A stretch of DNA of 64,000 bases from Methylobacterium sp. WL1 (GCF_008000895.1 NZ_CP042823.1:3813501-3877500); one strand, 5' to 3'; positions 1-9,851 are shown, counted from the stretch's first letter. The notes: generated from the letters alone by a model not told the origin. Numbers and translations: made by a program.

Positions 1-19
1 GCGGGCCGCCCCGCTGCAG

Positions 20-979
20 GTGCCGGCCAAGTCCGTGCCGGTGCCCGCCGACGTCAGCCCGCAGATGGGCAAGATCATCGGCCTGCCGCTGCGGACCAAC
101 TGGGACATCCACCCGAAGGACGGCGCGGCCTGGAAGCCCGTCGCCGAGGCCGGCGCGGAGGCGCTCGGGAAGCTCGTGCCCGGCATGATCGAGCGCCTGC
201 ACGTGAAAGTCGAACGCACGACGATCGACGGGGTGCGGGCCTTCATCGTGACCCCCGAGGTCGTCCCGCCGGAGAACCGCGACCGGGTGCTCGTCCACGT
301 CCACGGCGGCTGCTACGTGCTCAACCCCGGCGAGGCCGGCCTGCCGGAAGCGCTGTTCATGGCCGGGTTCGGCCACTTCAAGGTGATCTCGGTCGACTAC
401 CGCATGCCGCCGGAGGCCGTCTATCCGGCCGCCCACGACGACGCCATGACGGTCTGGAAGGCGGTGACGCGGACGACGGATCCGCGGAAGACCGCGATCT
501 TCGGCACCTCGGCCGGCGGCGCGCTGACTCTCGCCATGGTGCTGCGGGCGAAGCAGGAGGGGCTGCCCGTGCCCGCCGCCATCGCGCCGGGCACGCCGAT
601 GTCGGACACCACCAAGGTCGGCGACAGCTTCGTGACGAACGCCATGCTCGACAACGTGCTCGTCTCGCCGGACGGCTTCTGCGACGACGGTGCCAAGGTC
701 TACGCGGACGGCCACGACCTCAAGGATCCGATGCTGTCGCCCGTCTACGGTGACTTTAAGGGGTTCCCGCCCACCATCCTGACCACTGGCACGCGAGACC
801 TGCTGCTGTCGAATACGGTCCGCGTGCATCGCAAGCTGCGTGAGGCCGGTGTCGAGGCCTTCCTTCAAGTTGGGGAGGGCCAATCCCATGCTCACTACAT
901 CCGGGACGACACTGCGCCGGAAACCCGAGCGGTGTTTGAGGAAATCGCGCGCTTCTTCGACAAGCATCTGGCGCAATAG
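20..979 (+). CDS. alpha/beta hydrolase, HSL-type esterase (5' end may lie outside window)
   Basis: Alpha/beta-hydrolase-fold esterase of the hormone-sensitive-lipase type. The oxyanion HGG motif (VHGGCYVLN) is near residue 96, the nucleophile elbow GTSAGG near 163, the acid in TGTRD near 258 and the histidine in QSHAHY near 290. The first possible start here is a GTG at 20, but the frame stays open to the window edge. The true start, possibly with a secretion signal, may therefore be upstream. Substrate unknown. It lies next to, but not clearly in, the transport cluster to its right. Confidence 0.8.
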   Translation: MPAKSVPVPADVSPQMGKIIGLPLRTNWDIHPKDGAAWKPVAEAGAEALGKLVPGMIERLHVKVERTTIDGVRAFIVTPEVVPPENRDRVLVHVHGGCYVLNPGEAGLPEALFMAGFGHFKVISVDYRMPPEAVYPAAHDDAMTVWKAVTRTTDPRKTAIFGTSAGGALTLAMVLRAKQEGLPVPAAIAPGTPMSDTTKVGDSFVTNAMLDNVLVSPDGFCDDGAKVYADGHDLKDPMLSPVYGDFKGFPPTILTTGTRDLLLSNTVRVHRKLREAGVEAFLQVGEGQSHAHYIRDDTAPETRAVFEEIARFFDKHLAQ

Positions 980-1405
980 GGTCGCCAGAGTTGCGGATGG
1001 CAGCGTCCGCTTACCGGACCGTGTAACAGCCAGCTCTATGGCCGTTGTGGGCGCAAAGCGGAACGTCCGCTATTGGTATTCTCGGGCCTACAGTGAACGG
1101 ACGGTGCTTCGACGCGCCGCTGCACGCGTCGAACGCCTGTCGCGCCCGCTAATTTCCGTTCACCCTATTCTTAGCAAGCCTATCACCGGCGTACCGACGA
1201 CCCTCCCCGCTGGCCTTCCCTCCCCACCCCCGGGCGGTACGCCTACCGCCGCCATAAGCTCCCCGCTGCCCTGCCATCCACTCAGCCGCTTTCGAGGCTC
1301 CCAGTCTAAAGGCAGGCTTTCATAATCAATACTGTTCGTTTGTTCGAGCCTGCGGCTGGGATGCCTTAAGTCGTCCTTGAAATCTTAATGAACCCGAGCC
1401 ACTTT
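980..1405. other. intergenic gap, no gene seen
   Basis: About 430 bases between the hydrolase and the 3' end of the LysR gene. Frames crossing it have poor composition and no convincing ribosome-binding site. No RNA gene, repeat or clear terminator was recognised. Confidence 0.6.
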
Positions 1406-2368
1406 TTACGCACGACTGCGTGCAGGCGCGGTACGGTCCGTTGGTTTAAGCCGGGCACGCCAGATGGAGCGCTCGACCAAATCTCCGATCACGCTCGCCA
1501 GAACTTCGGCGACAGCCTCGCTGCCGCGGGCGTTGAGAGTCCGCTGAGAGACGACCACGGAGAGCCGCCAGGATGGGGTCGGATCTACGATCGGGATAGC
1601 AACCATCTCTCCGCGCTCGATCTCCGCAGCCAATGCGAAGTGCGGCATGACAGTCGCAAACGCGTGAGCTCGCACCAGCTCTGCGATCGCTGGCAAGCTC
1701 TCGCAATCCGTAGCAACCGGTGTGACGTCGTGGCGGGCCCCAAGCTGCTCAATCACGACCCGAAGGACGTTCGGCCGCCCTGGAAGTACGACAGGTAAGT
1801 TCTGCTTGAAGACCTGTTCGAATTTGATTTCATGCTGCGCCGCCAGCGGGTGGGCTGCCGGGACGACGAACATCAGAGCCTCGACCATCATTTCGGTCCA
1901 AGCCACGTGCTCGAAGGCCTTGTGGTCGTAGAGCAGCGCCACATCCAGGCGGCCGGATTGAATCCACTCGTCGAGCGTACCGCTCATGGCTTCGACGATG
2001 TGCAGTGTGATGTTGGGCAATGCCATCGCCATCGCGCGATGCAACGGCAGGGATAGGCCCCGGCAGGCCGACGTCGGCAGTCCGACCGAAATGCGCCCGC
2101 TCGGACTCGTCGATTGGGAGCGAACGCTTTCTTTGGCTCGCTCGACCTCCTGGAGGATACGTCGGGCATGCTCGTAGAATTTAAGACCCAGCTCTGTCGG
2201 TGTAACGCCCCGGGCATGCCGGAACAGCAACTCGATACCGAGCTCCTCCTCTAGATTTCGCATCTGCTGGCTGAGAGAGGGCTGTGCGATTCGCAAAACC
2301 TCGGCGGCCCGAGAGACATTTCCACTCTCGGCGATCTGGGCGAAATAGCGAAGCTGACGAAGATCCAT
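1406..2368 (-). CDS. LysR-family transcriptional regulator
   Basis: LysR-type regulator of about 320 aa. The N-terminal winged helix-turn-helix begins MDLRQLRYFAQIAESGNVSRA and is followed by a LysR effector domain with a periplasmic-binding-protein-like fold. I chose the ATG at 2368 because the helix-turn-helix starts there; the frame extends 31 codons further but adds no conserved sequence. The gene is divergent from the LivJ-type operon starting at 2670 and probably controls it. The effector is probably the transported or degraded compound (inference). Confidence 0.88.
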   Translation of the reverse strand: MDLRQLRYFAQIAESGNVSRAAEVLRIAQPSLSQQMRNLEEELGIELLFRHARGVTPTELGLKFYEHARRILQEVERAKESVRSQSTSPSGRISVGLPTSACRGLSLPLHRAMAMALPNITLHIVEAMSGTLDEWIQSGRLDVALLYDHKAFEHVAWTEMMVEALMFVVPAAHPLAAQHEIKFEQVFKQNLPVVLPGRPNVLRVVIEQLGARHDVTPVATDCESLPAIAELVRAHAFATVMPHFALAAEIERGEMVAIPIVDPTPSWRLSVVVSQRTLNARGSEAVAEVLASVIGDLVERSIWRARLKPTDRTAPARSRA

Positions 2369-2669
2369 GCTGATCCTATCGAATCTTCGGTAGCATCTGC
2401 GCAGCGCGACGACGATGTCAAACTGCTCTAGCGCTGTGCAATCTGCGCAAGCTATGTGCACGAGGGCATATTTTTCGATGTGTTCACAGTGGCTTGGTGA
2501 CCGTATCCTCCGGTATAAATCGCCTATGATTAATGCTCATAGGAAATTCCGATACCTTGTATCGGAATTTGGTCTTTGATGATGCCTGTATTCGCCGCGT
2601 AGCCTGACGTTAATTCGTCGAGCATCAAGGCCGAACCCGGGCTGCTATCTGGAAATCGGAGACCATAGC
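2369..2669. other. divergent promoter region of LysR gene and Liv-type operon
   Basis: About 300 bases between divergent genes, more AT-rich than its surroundings, containing the strong palindrome at 2544-2570. The promoters of both transcripts should lie here. No small gene is convincing. Confidence 0.6.
2544..2570. promoter_or_regulatory. perfect 12-bp inverted repeat, probable operator
   Basis: Arms AAATTCCGATAC and GTATCGGAATTT are perfect reverse complements separated by CTT. It lies about 100 bases before the binding-protein gene and 175 bases before the LysR start. There is no T-tract, so a protein-binding site is more likely than a terminator. A weaker copy of the core (CCGATAC-N4-GTGTCGG) occurs at 17391-17408. 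Confidence 0.55.
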
Positions 2670-3863
2670 ATGGATGCGCACAAGTATTTGCGCGGCCTCT
2701 CTCTGGCTGCCCCATTAATACTCATGATCCCGGATGCGGCCCTGGCGCAGCAGGAGCCGTGTATCGGCAACTCTGCAGCGATAACTGGTCCTGCGGCCTT
2801 CGGTGGACAGGCCATCAAGATGGGTGCCGAGATCGCCATCGACGAGATCAACGCTAAGGGCGGCGTTCTGGGCAAGCCGTTGCGCTTCGTACAGTACGAC
2901 GATGCGGGCGCTCCGCCCCGCGGCGTCGACAACACTCGCCGCATCGCACTCGCTGACAAATGCGTGGTGGTTCTAGGCGGCTACCACTCTACCGTCTCGG
3001 TGGCGCAGGTCGAGCCAGTCCATGCCATCGGCATCCCGTTCGTCGGAGTGCTGGCCGCCAACACCCAGGCGATCGAGAACGGTCGCAGCCCGAACTACAT
3101 GTTCCGCGTCTCAGCCAAGGACAAATGGGTCGCCCGCTTCCTGGTGGAACAGGCAGCGAAAGTTTCGAAGAGTGGCAAGATCGCGTTCTTCTACGAGAAT
3201 ACAGGTTGGGGCAACGGTGCGGTGCCGGATGTCAAGGCGGCGATCGCCAAGGCCGGCAAGGAGCTCGTCGCTACCGAGACCTTCAATTGGAACGATCAGG
3301 ACATGACCCCGCAGGCGATCCGCGCACGGGACGCGGGCGCGGATGTGGCCCTCTTCTGGGCTCTCGACCGCGAGGGCAATCAGCTGGTCCGCTCGATGGA
3401 CAAGGTCGGCTACAAACCCACCATCATCGGCGCCTGGGGCATCGCCGGCAATCTCGGCGAGCTTGCTGGCCCACTCGCTAACGGCATCGAGGTTGTCCAG
3501 ACCTACAGCTTCATGGGTGACCTCGACCCGAAGGGTCAGGCGCTCTGGCAGAAGGTTCAAGCCAAGTACGGCCTGAAGGATCCCTCGCAGATCAAGATGG
3601 GCTCCGGCATCGCCAATACCTACGACGCAGTCCACATCGTGGCTCAGGCGATCGAAAAAGCTGGCGCTTATGATTGGAAAAAGGTCCGCGAAGCTCTCTA
3701 CCAAGTCAAGTACGACGGCTTAGTCGCCAAGTACGACCCCGCCTTCGACGCCTCCGACCCAGAGCGGCAGGACGCGATCTTGCCGAGCTACTACAAGCTG
3801 ACCGTCTGGTCCGATGGCAAGCTGCTGCCGATCGGACAGACCCCCTACGGTAAGACGAACTGA
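2670..3863 (+). CDS. ABC transporter substrate-binding protein, LivJ/branched-chain amino acid type
   Basis: Periplasmic binding protein (type I fold, Peripla_BP_6 family) of 397 aa with a Sec signal peptide: a hydrophobic core at residues 9-24 and cleavage after ALA near 26. Mature-domain features include AITGPAAFGGQAIKMG and IDEINAKGGVLGKPL. It captures the ligand for the permease/ATPase genes downstream. Members of this family bind amino acids, amides, urea or aromatic acids, so the ligand is open. A 130-base gap with a strong hairpin separates it from the permease gene. Confidence 0.9.
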   Translation: MDAHKYLRGLSLAAPLILMIPDAALAQQEPCIGNSAAITGPAAFGGQAIKMGAEIAIDEINAKGGVLGKPLRFVQYDDAGAPPRGVDNTRRIALADKCVVVLGGYHSTVSVAQVEPVHAIGIPFVGVLAANTQAIENGRSPNYMFRVSAKDKWVARFLVEQAAKVSKSGKIAFFYENTGWGNGAVPDVKAAIAKAGKELVATETFNWNDQDMTPQAIRARDAGADVALFWALDREGNQLVRSMDKVGYKPTIIGAWGIAGNLGELAGPLANGIEVVQTYSFMGDLDPKGQALWQKVQAKYGLKDPSQIKMGSGIANTYDAVHIVAQAIEKAGAYDWKKVREALYQVKYDGLVAKYDPAFDASDPERQDAILPSYYKLTVWSDGKLLPIGQTPYGKTN

Positions 3864-3900
3864 GGCACGCGCCTTTCACCCCTTCCCTAGCGGGAGGGCT

Positions 3901-3943
3901 GGGGCGGTTCGTCCGGATCCCCCTCGCCGGGCCGGACCGCCCC
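3901..3943 (+). terminator. intercistronic hairpin after the binding-protein gene
   Basis: GGGGCGG at 3901 pairs with CCGCCCC ending at 3943, and the inner TCCGG pairs with CCGGA. There is no T-run, so it is likely an mRNA-stabilising or attenuating stem that keeps binding-protein mRNA above permease mRNA, as is common in ABC operons. Confidence 0.45.
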
Positions 3944-3992
3944 GACTCCGGTGAACGCTCTGCACGCTTCGCATTGAGAGGCCCGCGCAGTC

Positions 3993-4868
3993 ATGACGAC
4001 CGCCCTGCAGTATACCCTCTCGGGCCTGGCGATCGGGGGCATCTACGCCTTGGTCGCGCTCGGCTTCCACATCATGTGGTCCGCTGCCAAGGCCGTGAAC
4101 TTTGCCCACGGCGATACTCTGATGATCGGCGCCGTGATCGCCGTGATGGGCCTTGACGCCGGCATTCCGCTGCCGCTCGCCTGCCTACTGGCAGTTCTGG
4201 CGGGGGGAGTATTCGGCGTCGTGCTGGAGCGCCTTGCGGTGCGGCCATTCATCGGCGCTAACGCCTCGATCGGCTGGATGCTCACCACCATCGCGGTTGG
4301 CATCATGGCGGAGTCTCTCGCCACCATGCAGTTCGGCGGCTTCTCACGCCCGCTGCCCTCGCCTGGCGTCGCCCGAGCAATCTCGGTCTTCGGAGCGGGC
4401 GTCTATCCTCAGGAACTGGTGATCCCGGCCGTCGCAGTGCTGGCGATGATCGGCCTGCACCTGATGCAGCGGCACACGCTCGTAGGGCGTGCGATGCAGG
4501 CGCTCGCCCACAACCGCCAAGCCGCGGCCCTTATGGGCATCGACGTCGACCGGATCGTGATGTTCTCTTTCGGTCTTGCCGCCCTGCTTGGCGCTGGAGC
4601 GGGCGTACTCGTTGCCCCCGTGATCCAGGCTTCGGCCAGCATGGGCGTGCTCCTGGGTCTCAAGGGTTTCGCGGTCGCGATCATCGGCGGGATCACAAGC
4701 GGGCCAGGCGTCGTCGTGGCCGGCCTCGCTTTTGGCATCATGGAGAAGTTCGTCGAAGGCTACGTCTCGACGGCGGCCCGCGAGATCGTCGGCTTCAGCG
4801 TGATGATCTTGGTGCTGCTCGCCTGCCCTCAGGGCCTATTCGGTCGCCGGGAGATCTTCAAGGTATGA
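3993..4868 (+). CDS. branched-chain-type ABC transporter permease LivH
   Basis: Inner-membrane permease of 291 aa with about eight hydrophobic segments and the LivH signature LSGLAIGGIYALVALGF at the N terminus. A conserved cytoplasmic loop (HNRQAAALMGID) contacts the ATPases. It pairs with the LivM half of the next gene to form the channel. Its stop overlaps the next start at ATGA (4865), indicating translational coupling. Confidence 0.92.
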   Translation: MTTALQYTLSGLAIGGIYALVALGFHIMWSAAKAVNFAHGDTLMIGAVIAVMGLDAGIPLPLACLLAVLAGGVFGVVLERLAVRPFIGANASIGWMLTTIAVGIMAESLATMQFGGFSRPLPSPGVARAISVFGAGVYPQELVIPAVAVLAMIGLHLMQRHTLVGRAMQALAHNRQAAALMGIDVDRIVMFSFGLAALLGAGAGVLVAPVIQASASMGVLLGLKGFAVAIIGGITSGPGVVVAGLAFGIMEKFVEGYVSTAAREIVGFSVMILVLLACPQGLFGRREIFKV

Positions 4869-6646
4869 AGGCGCTCCACCTCCTCGGCTTCGCGCTATTC
4901 GCCGCGATCCTCGTCGCCGTGCCGTTCACCTCCGGCAACGAGTACGAGCTACGCCTGTTCATGCTGTTCCTGATCTACGGCTTGATCGCGGTCGGTCTGA
5001 ACGTCCTGGTCGGCCTCACCGGCCTCGTTTCGCTCGGGCAGGCGGGACTGTTCGCACTTGGATCCTATGCCGGTGCGATCCTGGCGATCCGTCTCGGCCT
5101 GGACCTCGTGCTCGCGAGCCTTGGCGCTGCTGTCGTGGCGGGGGTCTTTGGCGCGGCGCTCGCTTATCCGAGCGTGCGCGTCCGCGGCGTCTATCTCGCC
5201 GTGGTGACGATCGCCTTCGGACTCATCGTCGAGAACGTCGCGATCGAGTGGCAGGGGCTGACCGGCGGCACCACCGGGCTCAGCGGCATCCCAGGCCCGA
5301 ACCTACTCGGTTACCCCCTATCGGGTTACGCCTTCTACGCCGTGCTCGCAGTCACCCTCTTCCTAGGGACGCTCGCGACGCACAACCTGAAGCACTCTGG
5401 CTACGGCCGGGCGATGCTGGCTGTCTCTCAGAGTGAGACCGCGGCGCGCAGCCTCGGGATCGGCGCGACTGGCATCCGGACGCTTGCCTTCGCGGTCGCA
5501 GCTGTGACGGCGGGCGTGGCCGGCAGTTTCTATGCCTTCCTCAACGCCTACATCTCGCCCGACATTTTCACGTTCTCGGATTCCGTTCGCTTCCTGCTGA
5601 TGGTAATCCTGGGCGGAGCAGCCTCGACCTTCGGGCCGGTGCTCGGGGCCTTCATCCTCACCTACCTGCCAGAGGTTCTGCAGCGCTTTGCGGAGTGGCA
5701 GAAGTTCGCCTACGGCGCGCTGCTCCTCGCCGTGATGTTCGGGCTGCCAGGCGGCATCCTCGGCACGCTCGGCAATGTCTACGCCCGGCTGCGCCCGGGT
5801 CCGCGCGGTGTCGACCCGGCTGACGGTACGTCCGCCACCGCGATCCTGGCTGGGCGTGCACCCGCCGCGCTGGAGACGAACGGTCTCACCGTCCGCTTCG
5901 GTGGCCTGACGGCTCTCGACGCGGCAACTGTCCGGGTCGCTCCCGGTGAGATCCACGCCTTGATCGGTCCGAACGGTGCCGGCAAGTCAACTTTCATCAA
6001 CACGATCTCGGGTTTCTACCGGCCGAGCGACGGTGGTGTGCGTCTCGACGGCACCGAACTCGCCGGTCGGAAGGTCCACGACATCGCCCGGCGTGGCCTG
6101 GCCCGTACCTTCCAGAACACCGAACTGTTCGGACAGATGACGGTGCTGGAGAACGTTATGGTCGGCGGCTTCCATCATCTTGGCTACGGTTTGCCGAGCG
6201 CGATCCTGCGCACGCCCCGCTTCCACCGCGAAGAGGCTGCTTGCCACGCCGCAGCCATCGGCCTGCTCGACTTCGTCGGCCTCGCGGACGCGGCTAACGA
6301 GCAGGCGCGCTATCTGCCCTTTGGCCATCAACGCCGTCTGGAGATCGCCCGGGCGCTCGCCACACGACCCCGCCTGCTTCTCCTCGACGAGCCCGCCGCC
6401 GGCTTGACCACCGGGGAAATCGACGAGCTGGAGGTCATGATCCGCAAGATCGCCGGACTTGGCGTGTCGGTGCTGCTGATCGAGCACCACGTCGACCTGA
6501 TCATGGCGGTCGCCGATACCGTGACGGTACTCGACTATGGTCAGATCATCGCGAGCGATCGGCCGGACATCGTGCAGGCCGATCCGCGGGTGATCGAGGC
6601 CTATTTCGGCGGCCCTTCCACCATCCTCAGCGAGGAGGCTGCTTGA
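4865..6646 (+). CDS. fused ABC permease-ATPase (LivM-LivG)
   Basis: 593-aa fusion. Residues 1 to about 310 are a LivM-type permease with multiple membrane helices and the loop QSETAARSLGI. Residues about 335-593 are a LivG-type ATPase with Walker A GPNGAGKST at 368-376, a degenerate signature FGHQRRLEIARAL, Walker B LLLLDEPAAGL and switch histidine LIEHHVDLI. Such fusions are known in Rhizobiales and Burkholderiales. It forms the transporter with LivH and LivF, and its TGA overlaps the following ATG. Confidence 0.92.
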   Translation: MKALHLLGFALFAAILVAVPFTSGNEYELRLFMLFLIYGLIAVGLNVLVGLTGLVSLGQAGLFALGSYAGAILAIRLGLDLVLASLGAAVVAGVFGAALAYPSVRVRGVYLAVVTIAFGLIVENVAIEWQGLTGGTTGLSGIPGPNLLGYPLSGYAFYAVLAVTLFLGTLATHNLKHSGYGRAMLAVSQSETAARSLGIGATGIRTLAFAVAAVTAGVAGSFYAFLNAYISPDIFTFSDSVRFLLMVILGGAASTFGPVLGAFILTYLPEVLQRFAEWQKFAYGALLLAVMFGLPGGILGTLGNVYARLRPGPRGVDPADGTSATAILAGRAPAALETNGLTVRFGGLTALDAATVRVAPGEIHALIGPNGAGKSTFINTISGFYRPSDGGVRLDGTELAGRKVHDIARRGLARTFQNTELFGQMTVLENVMVGGFHHLGYGLPSAILRTPRFHREEAACHAAAIGLLDFVGLADAANEQARYLPFGHQRRLEIARALATRPRLLLLDEPAAGLTTGEIDELEVMIRKIAGLGVSVLLIEHHVDLIMAVADTVTVLDYGQIIASDRPDIVQADPRVIEAYFGGPSTILSEEAA

Positions 6647-7383
6647 TGACCGACGCTCCCCTTCTCTCGGTCGATGACCTGGAGGTGCGATACGGCGCGG
6701 TCACCGCGCTGCGCGGCGCCAGCTTGAGCGTACGCCGCGGCCAGCTCGTCGCTGTGATCGGCAACAATGGGGCCGGCAAGACTTCCCTGATGCGCGGCCT
6801 CACCGGGCTTGTGCGGCCGAGCGCCGGGCGTGTCCTGTTCAAGGGTGAGGAGATCACGCGGCTTCCCGCCCACGCCAAGGTGGCCCGTGGTCTCGTGATG
6901 GTGCCGGAGGGGCGGCTGATCTTCCCCGACCAAACGGTCGAGGACAACCTCATCCTGGGCGCCTATGCTCACGGCGGTCTGAAGACGATGCGGTCGAAGG
7001 AGACCCTGGAACGGTCGCTCGCCCTGTTTCCGCGGCTGCGTGAGCGTCTTCGTCAGCCCGCAGGCAGCATGTCGGGCGGGGAGCAGCAAATGCTGGCCAT
7101 CGCCCGCGGCTTGATGGCCGAGCCCGACCTCCTCGTCATCGACGAACTCTCGCTCGGCCTCGCCCCCCGGATCGTCGAGCAACTGATCGGCGTCCTGCGC
7201 GACCTCAACCGGCAGGGCCTCACCATTCTTCTCGTCGAGCAGCTTGCATCCTACGCGCTCGCCATCGCCGACCACGCCTTCGTGGTGGCACAGGGGCGCG
7301 TGGTGCGGGACGGCCCGAGCGTGCTTCTCGCCCGCGATCCGGAGGTCATGGAAACCTTCCTCGGCAAGAAGAAGGCCGCCTGA
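6646..7383 (+). CDS. ABC transporter ATPase LivF
   Basis: 245-aa nucleotide-binding subunit. Walker A GNNGAGKT is at 39-46, the signature MSGGEQQMLAIARGL near 142, and Walker B LLVIDELSLGLAP. I chose the ATG at 6646, which overlaps the upstream TGA (ATGA), over an in-frame TTG three bases earlier. It partners the ATPase half of the upstream fusion as the second ATP site. The two enzyme genes that follow lie on the same strand. Confidence 0.92.
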   Translation: MTDAPLLSVDDLEVRYGAVTALRGASLSVRRGQLVAVIGNNGAGKTSLMRGLTGLVRPSAGRVLFKGEEITRLPAHAKVARGLVMVPEGRLIFPDQTVEDNLILGAYAHGGLKTMRSKETLERSLALFPRLRERLRQPAGSMSGGEQQMLAIARGLMAEPDLLVIDELSLGLAPRIVEQLIGVLRDLNRQGLTILLVEQLASYALAIADHAFVVAQGRVVRDGPSVLLARDPEVMETFLGKKKAA

Positions 7384-7463
7384 GAACGACACCTCGAAGA
7401 CCTGATCCGACGCGGCACCAGGCGGCGCTGCGAACGGTCTCTCATGCCCGATAAGGAACCGTC

Positions 7464-8165
7464 ATGCCCCAGCGCGTCGTCGACCTGAGCCTCCTGATCG
7501 AGGACAACATGCCGGCCCACAAGCTCTTTCAGAGGCCGGTGCTCACCACCCATCTCAGCCACGAGAGCTCCGCTGCCCTTGGACTCGGCGTCCCCGGCGA
7601 CGCAATGACGTTCCAGACGAACTTCATCGCGATGCTCGACCATGTCGGCACGCACGTCGATGCGTTCCTCCACGTGAACCCGAACGGCCAACCGGTCGAC
7701 GAGATGCCGCTTGAGATGTTCATGGGAAAGGCGGTGTGCTTCGACCTGCGCCACATCCCCGACCTCGGCGACATCACGGTCGCCGATATGGAGGCGGCTG
7801 AGGCCAAGAGCGGCGTGAAGATCGACGGTCACATCGTCCTGCTCTGCACCGGCTTCCACGCTCGCAACTACCCGGGGCCCGACTCGGTCTGGAAGAACCC
7901 GCTGCTCACCGCGGAGGCAACCAAGTGGCTGCACGCGCGTGGCTCGAAGATGCAAGGCGTCGAGGGTCCCTCCACCGACAAGCCGAGTGACAACATTTTC
8001 GCCCAGCACCGTCTGTGCCGAGACCTCGGCATGAGCCATTGGGAGTGGCTGGTGAACCTGGAGGAACTCCTGGGCAAGGGCGAGGTCCAGTTCTTCGGCG
8101 TGCCCCTGAAGTTCAAGGGCGGGTCCGGCTCGCCGGTACGCGCCTTCGCCATCGTCAACGACTGA
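7464..8165 (+). CDS. cyclase-family metal-dependent hydrolase (kynurenine formamidase / isatin hydrolase type)
   Basis: 233-aa protein of the cyclase superfamily. The metal motif H-x-G-T-H-x-D-x4-H is present as H60, H64, D66 and H70, although the usual proline of the family motif (DxPxH) is replaced. Such enzymes hydrolyse N-formylkynurenine, isatin or other cyclic amides using Mn or Zn. Its place between an uptake ABC operon and an amidase suggests ring-opening of an imported cyclic amide, followed by amide hydrolysis (inference). Confidence 0.82.
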   Translation: MPQRVVDLSLLIEDNMPAHKLFQRPVLTTHLSHESSAALGLGVPGDAMTFQTNFIAMLDHVGTHVDAFLHVNPNGQPVDEMPLEMFMGKAVCFDLRHIPDLGDITVADMEAAEAKSGVKIDGHIVLLCTGFHARNYPGPDSVWKNPLLTAEATKWLHARGSKMQGVEGPSTDKPSDNIFAQHRLCRDLGMSHWEWLVNLEELLGKGEVQFFGVPLKFKGGSGSPVRAFAIVND

Positions 8166-8214
8166 CTCGATCGCGGCGCCTCTTGGGCGCCGCCCAAGAC
8201 GGGAGGGTGGATCG

Positions 8215-9624
8215 ATGACGGCCGAATTCGACTTCATGACCGCGCTCGAGTTGCGCCGGCTCGTCGCGACGCGCGCGGTCTCGCCGGTCGAGCTGACTGC
8301 GCGAGCCCTCTCGCTGGCAGAGTCCAGCCAAGCGACGCTAAATGCCTTCTGCCACCTGATGCCGGACGAGGCCCGCGCCGCCGCCCGGCGGTCCGAGGAG
8401 GCGGTGATGCGCGGCGGAGTCCTCGGGCTCCTCCATGGTCTACCGGTCTCGGTGAAGGATCTGATCGCGGTAGCAGGCGCGCCCTATGCTTCGGGCTCGC
8501 GCGCCATGGCGGGCAATATTGCGGCCGCTGATGCCCCCTCCGTCGAGCGGCTGCGGGCTGCCGGTGCGATCATCATCGGCAAGACCACGACAAGTGAATT
8601 TGGGGCCAAGCCGGTGGGCGACTCGCCGCTCACCGGAATCACCCGACATCCCTGGAATCTCGAAAAGACGCCTGGCGGATCGAGCGCCGGCGCGGCCGCC
8701 TCGGTGGCGGCCGGGATCACGCCGTTTGCCGTGGGGACGGACGGCGGCGGATCCTTGCGCATCCCGGCCTCGCTCACCGGGCTCGTAGGACTCAAGGCCC
8801 AGTTCGGGCGCGTGCCGGTCTGGCCAACATCGGCGACGCCGACGCTGGCCCATGTAGGCTCCCTCGCACGCAACGTGGTCGATGCAGCCCTGCTGACGAC
8901 AGCGATATCCGGCCACGACCCGCGCGATCCCTTCGCGGTGGCTGGCCCGGTGCCCGATCTTCTCGGCGCTGCGCAAGCTTCAGTGGCCGGCCTGCGCGTC
9001 GCCTGGAGCGCGACCCTCGGCTACGCCCGTCCCGATCCGGAGGTCGCCGCGATCGCCCGCACGGCCGCCCTGGCGCTCGCCGACCAGGGCGCGGTGGTCG
9101 AGGAGATCGACACCGTCTTCGAGACCGACCCGGCAGATCTCTGGACCGCGGAATTCTACGCCGGCATCGGGACCAGGCTGCGCGGCATCCTCGAGACCCG
9201 CCGCGACCTGCTCGATCCGGCGGTCGCCGACGTGCTCGACGCCGCACTCGCCCAGGAGATGCGTGGGTACTACGAGACAGTTTTCGCGCGCTACGCGCTG
9301 CGCGACCGCATGGTCCGCTTCTTTGCGGACCATGACGTCCTGCTCTCGCCGACCCTGCCGATCTCGTCCCTGGAGGCCGGCCGGAACATCCCCGAGGGGC
9401 TCGGTGACCGCAGCCTCGTCTCCTGGGCGTTCTACACTTATCCCTTCAACCTCACTGGTCAGCCTGCGGCCTCCGTCTGCGCGGGCCTTGCCGCGGACGG
9501 TATGCCGGTCGGTCTCCAGATCGTCGGCAGCACTCTGGGCGAGGCCGACGTGGTGCGGACGGCTGCGGCGATCGAGCGAACGCAGCCGCCGGGCTACAAC
9601 ATCAGACCAAACCAAGGCTGGTGA
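8215..9624 (+). CDS. amidase (amidase-signature family)
   Basis: 469-aa amidase-signature hydrolase with the complete Lys-cisSer-Ser triad: K81 in SVKD, S156 in GGSSAG and S180 in GGGSLR. The spacings (75 and 24) match those of fatty acid amide hydrolase. It hydrolyses a carboxamide to acid plus ammonia. It follows the cyclase by 49 bases with an AGGGTGG-like ribosome-binding site, so it is probably co-transcribed with the transporter. The substrate cannot be told from sequence. Confidence 0.88.
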   Translation: MTAEFDFMTALELRRLVATRAVSPVELTARALSLAESSQATLNAFCHLMPDEARAAARRSEEAVMRGGVLGLLHGLPVSVKDLIAVAGAPYASGSRAMAGNIAAADAPSVERLRAAGAIIIGKTTTSEFGAKPVGDSPLTGITRHPWNLEKTPGGSSAGAAASVAAGITPFAVGTDGGGSLRIPASLTGLVGLKAQFGRVPVWPTSATPTLAHVGSLARNVVDAALLTTAISGHDPRDPFAVAGPVPDLLGAAQASVAGLRVAWSATLGYARPDPEVAAIARTAALALADQGAVVEEIDTVFETDPADLWTAEFYAGIGTRLRGILETRRDLLDPAVADVLDAALAQEMRGYYETVFARYALRDRMVRFFADHDVLLSPTLPISSLEAGRNIPEGLGDRSLVSWAFYTYPFNLTGQPAASVCAGLAADGMPVGLQIVGSTLGEADVVRTAAAIERTQPPGYNIRPNQGW

Positions 9625-9851
9625 GAGGCAGTGCTGGTGGAAGCGGCCCAGGCCAGCGGCTCGACGGAGGGGCCCAATGAGCCCCTCGCCGCGCAACCCG
9701 TAGAACCGCATGCGCTAGACGCGCCCGGTGGTGCTGAGGATCTCTTGAACTCAGGCTGCTGAGATCAGGGCTGAGGCGCGCGACTGCAAACAACTCCGTT
9801 CTCAAGAAGATACCCATTCGAGCATCCGATTATTCGATCACCATCGGGCTG

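Noticed and set aside
4865..6646. LivM-LivG fusion as a sequencing artefact
   Set aside because: Both domains are complete with a plausible linker and such fusions are known in related bacteria, so it was kept as one gene.
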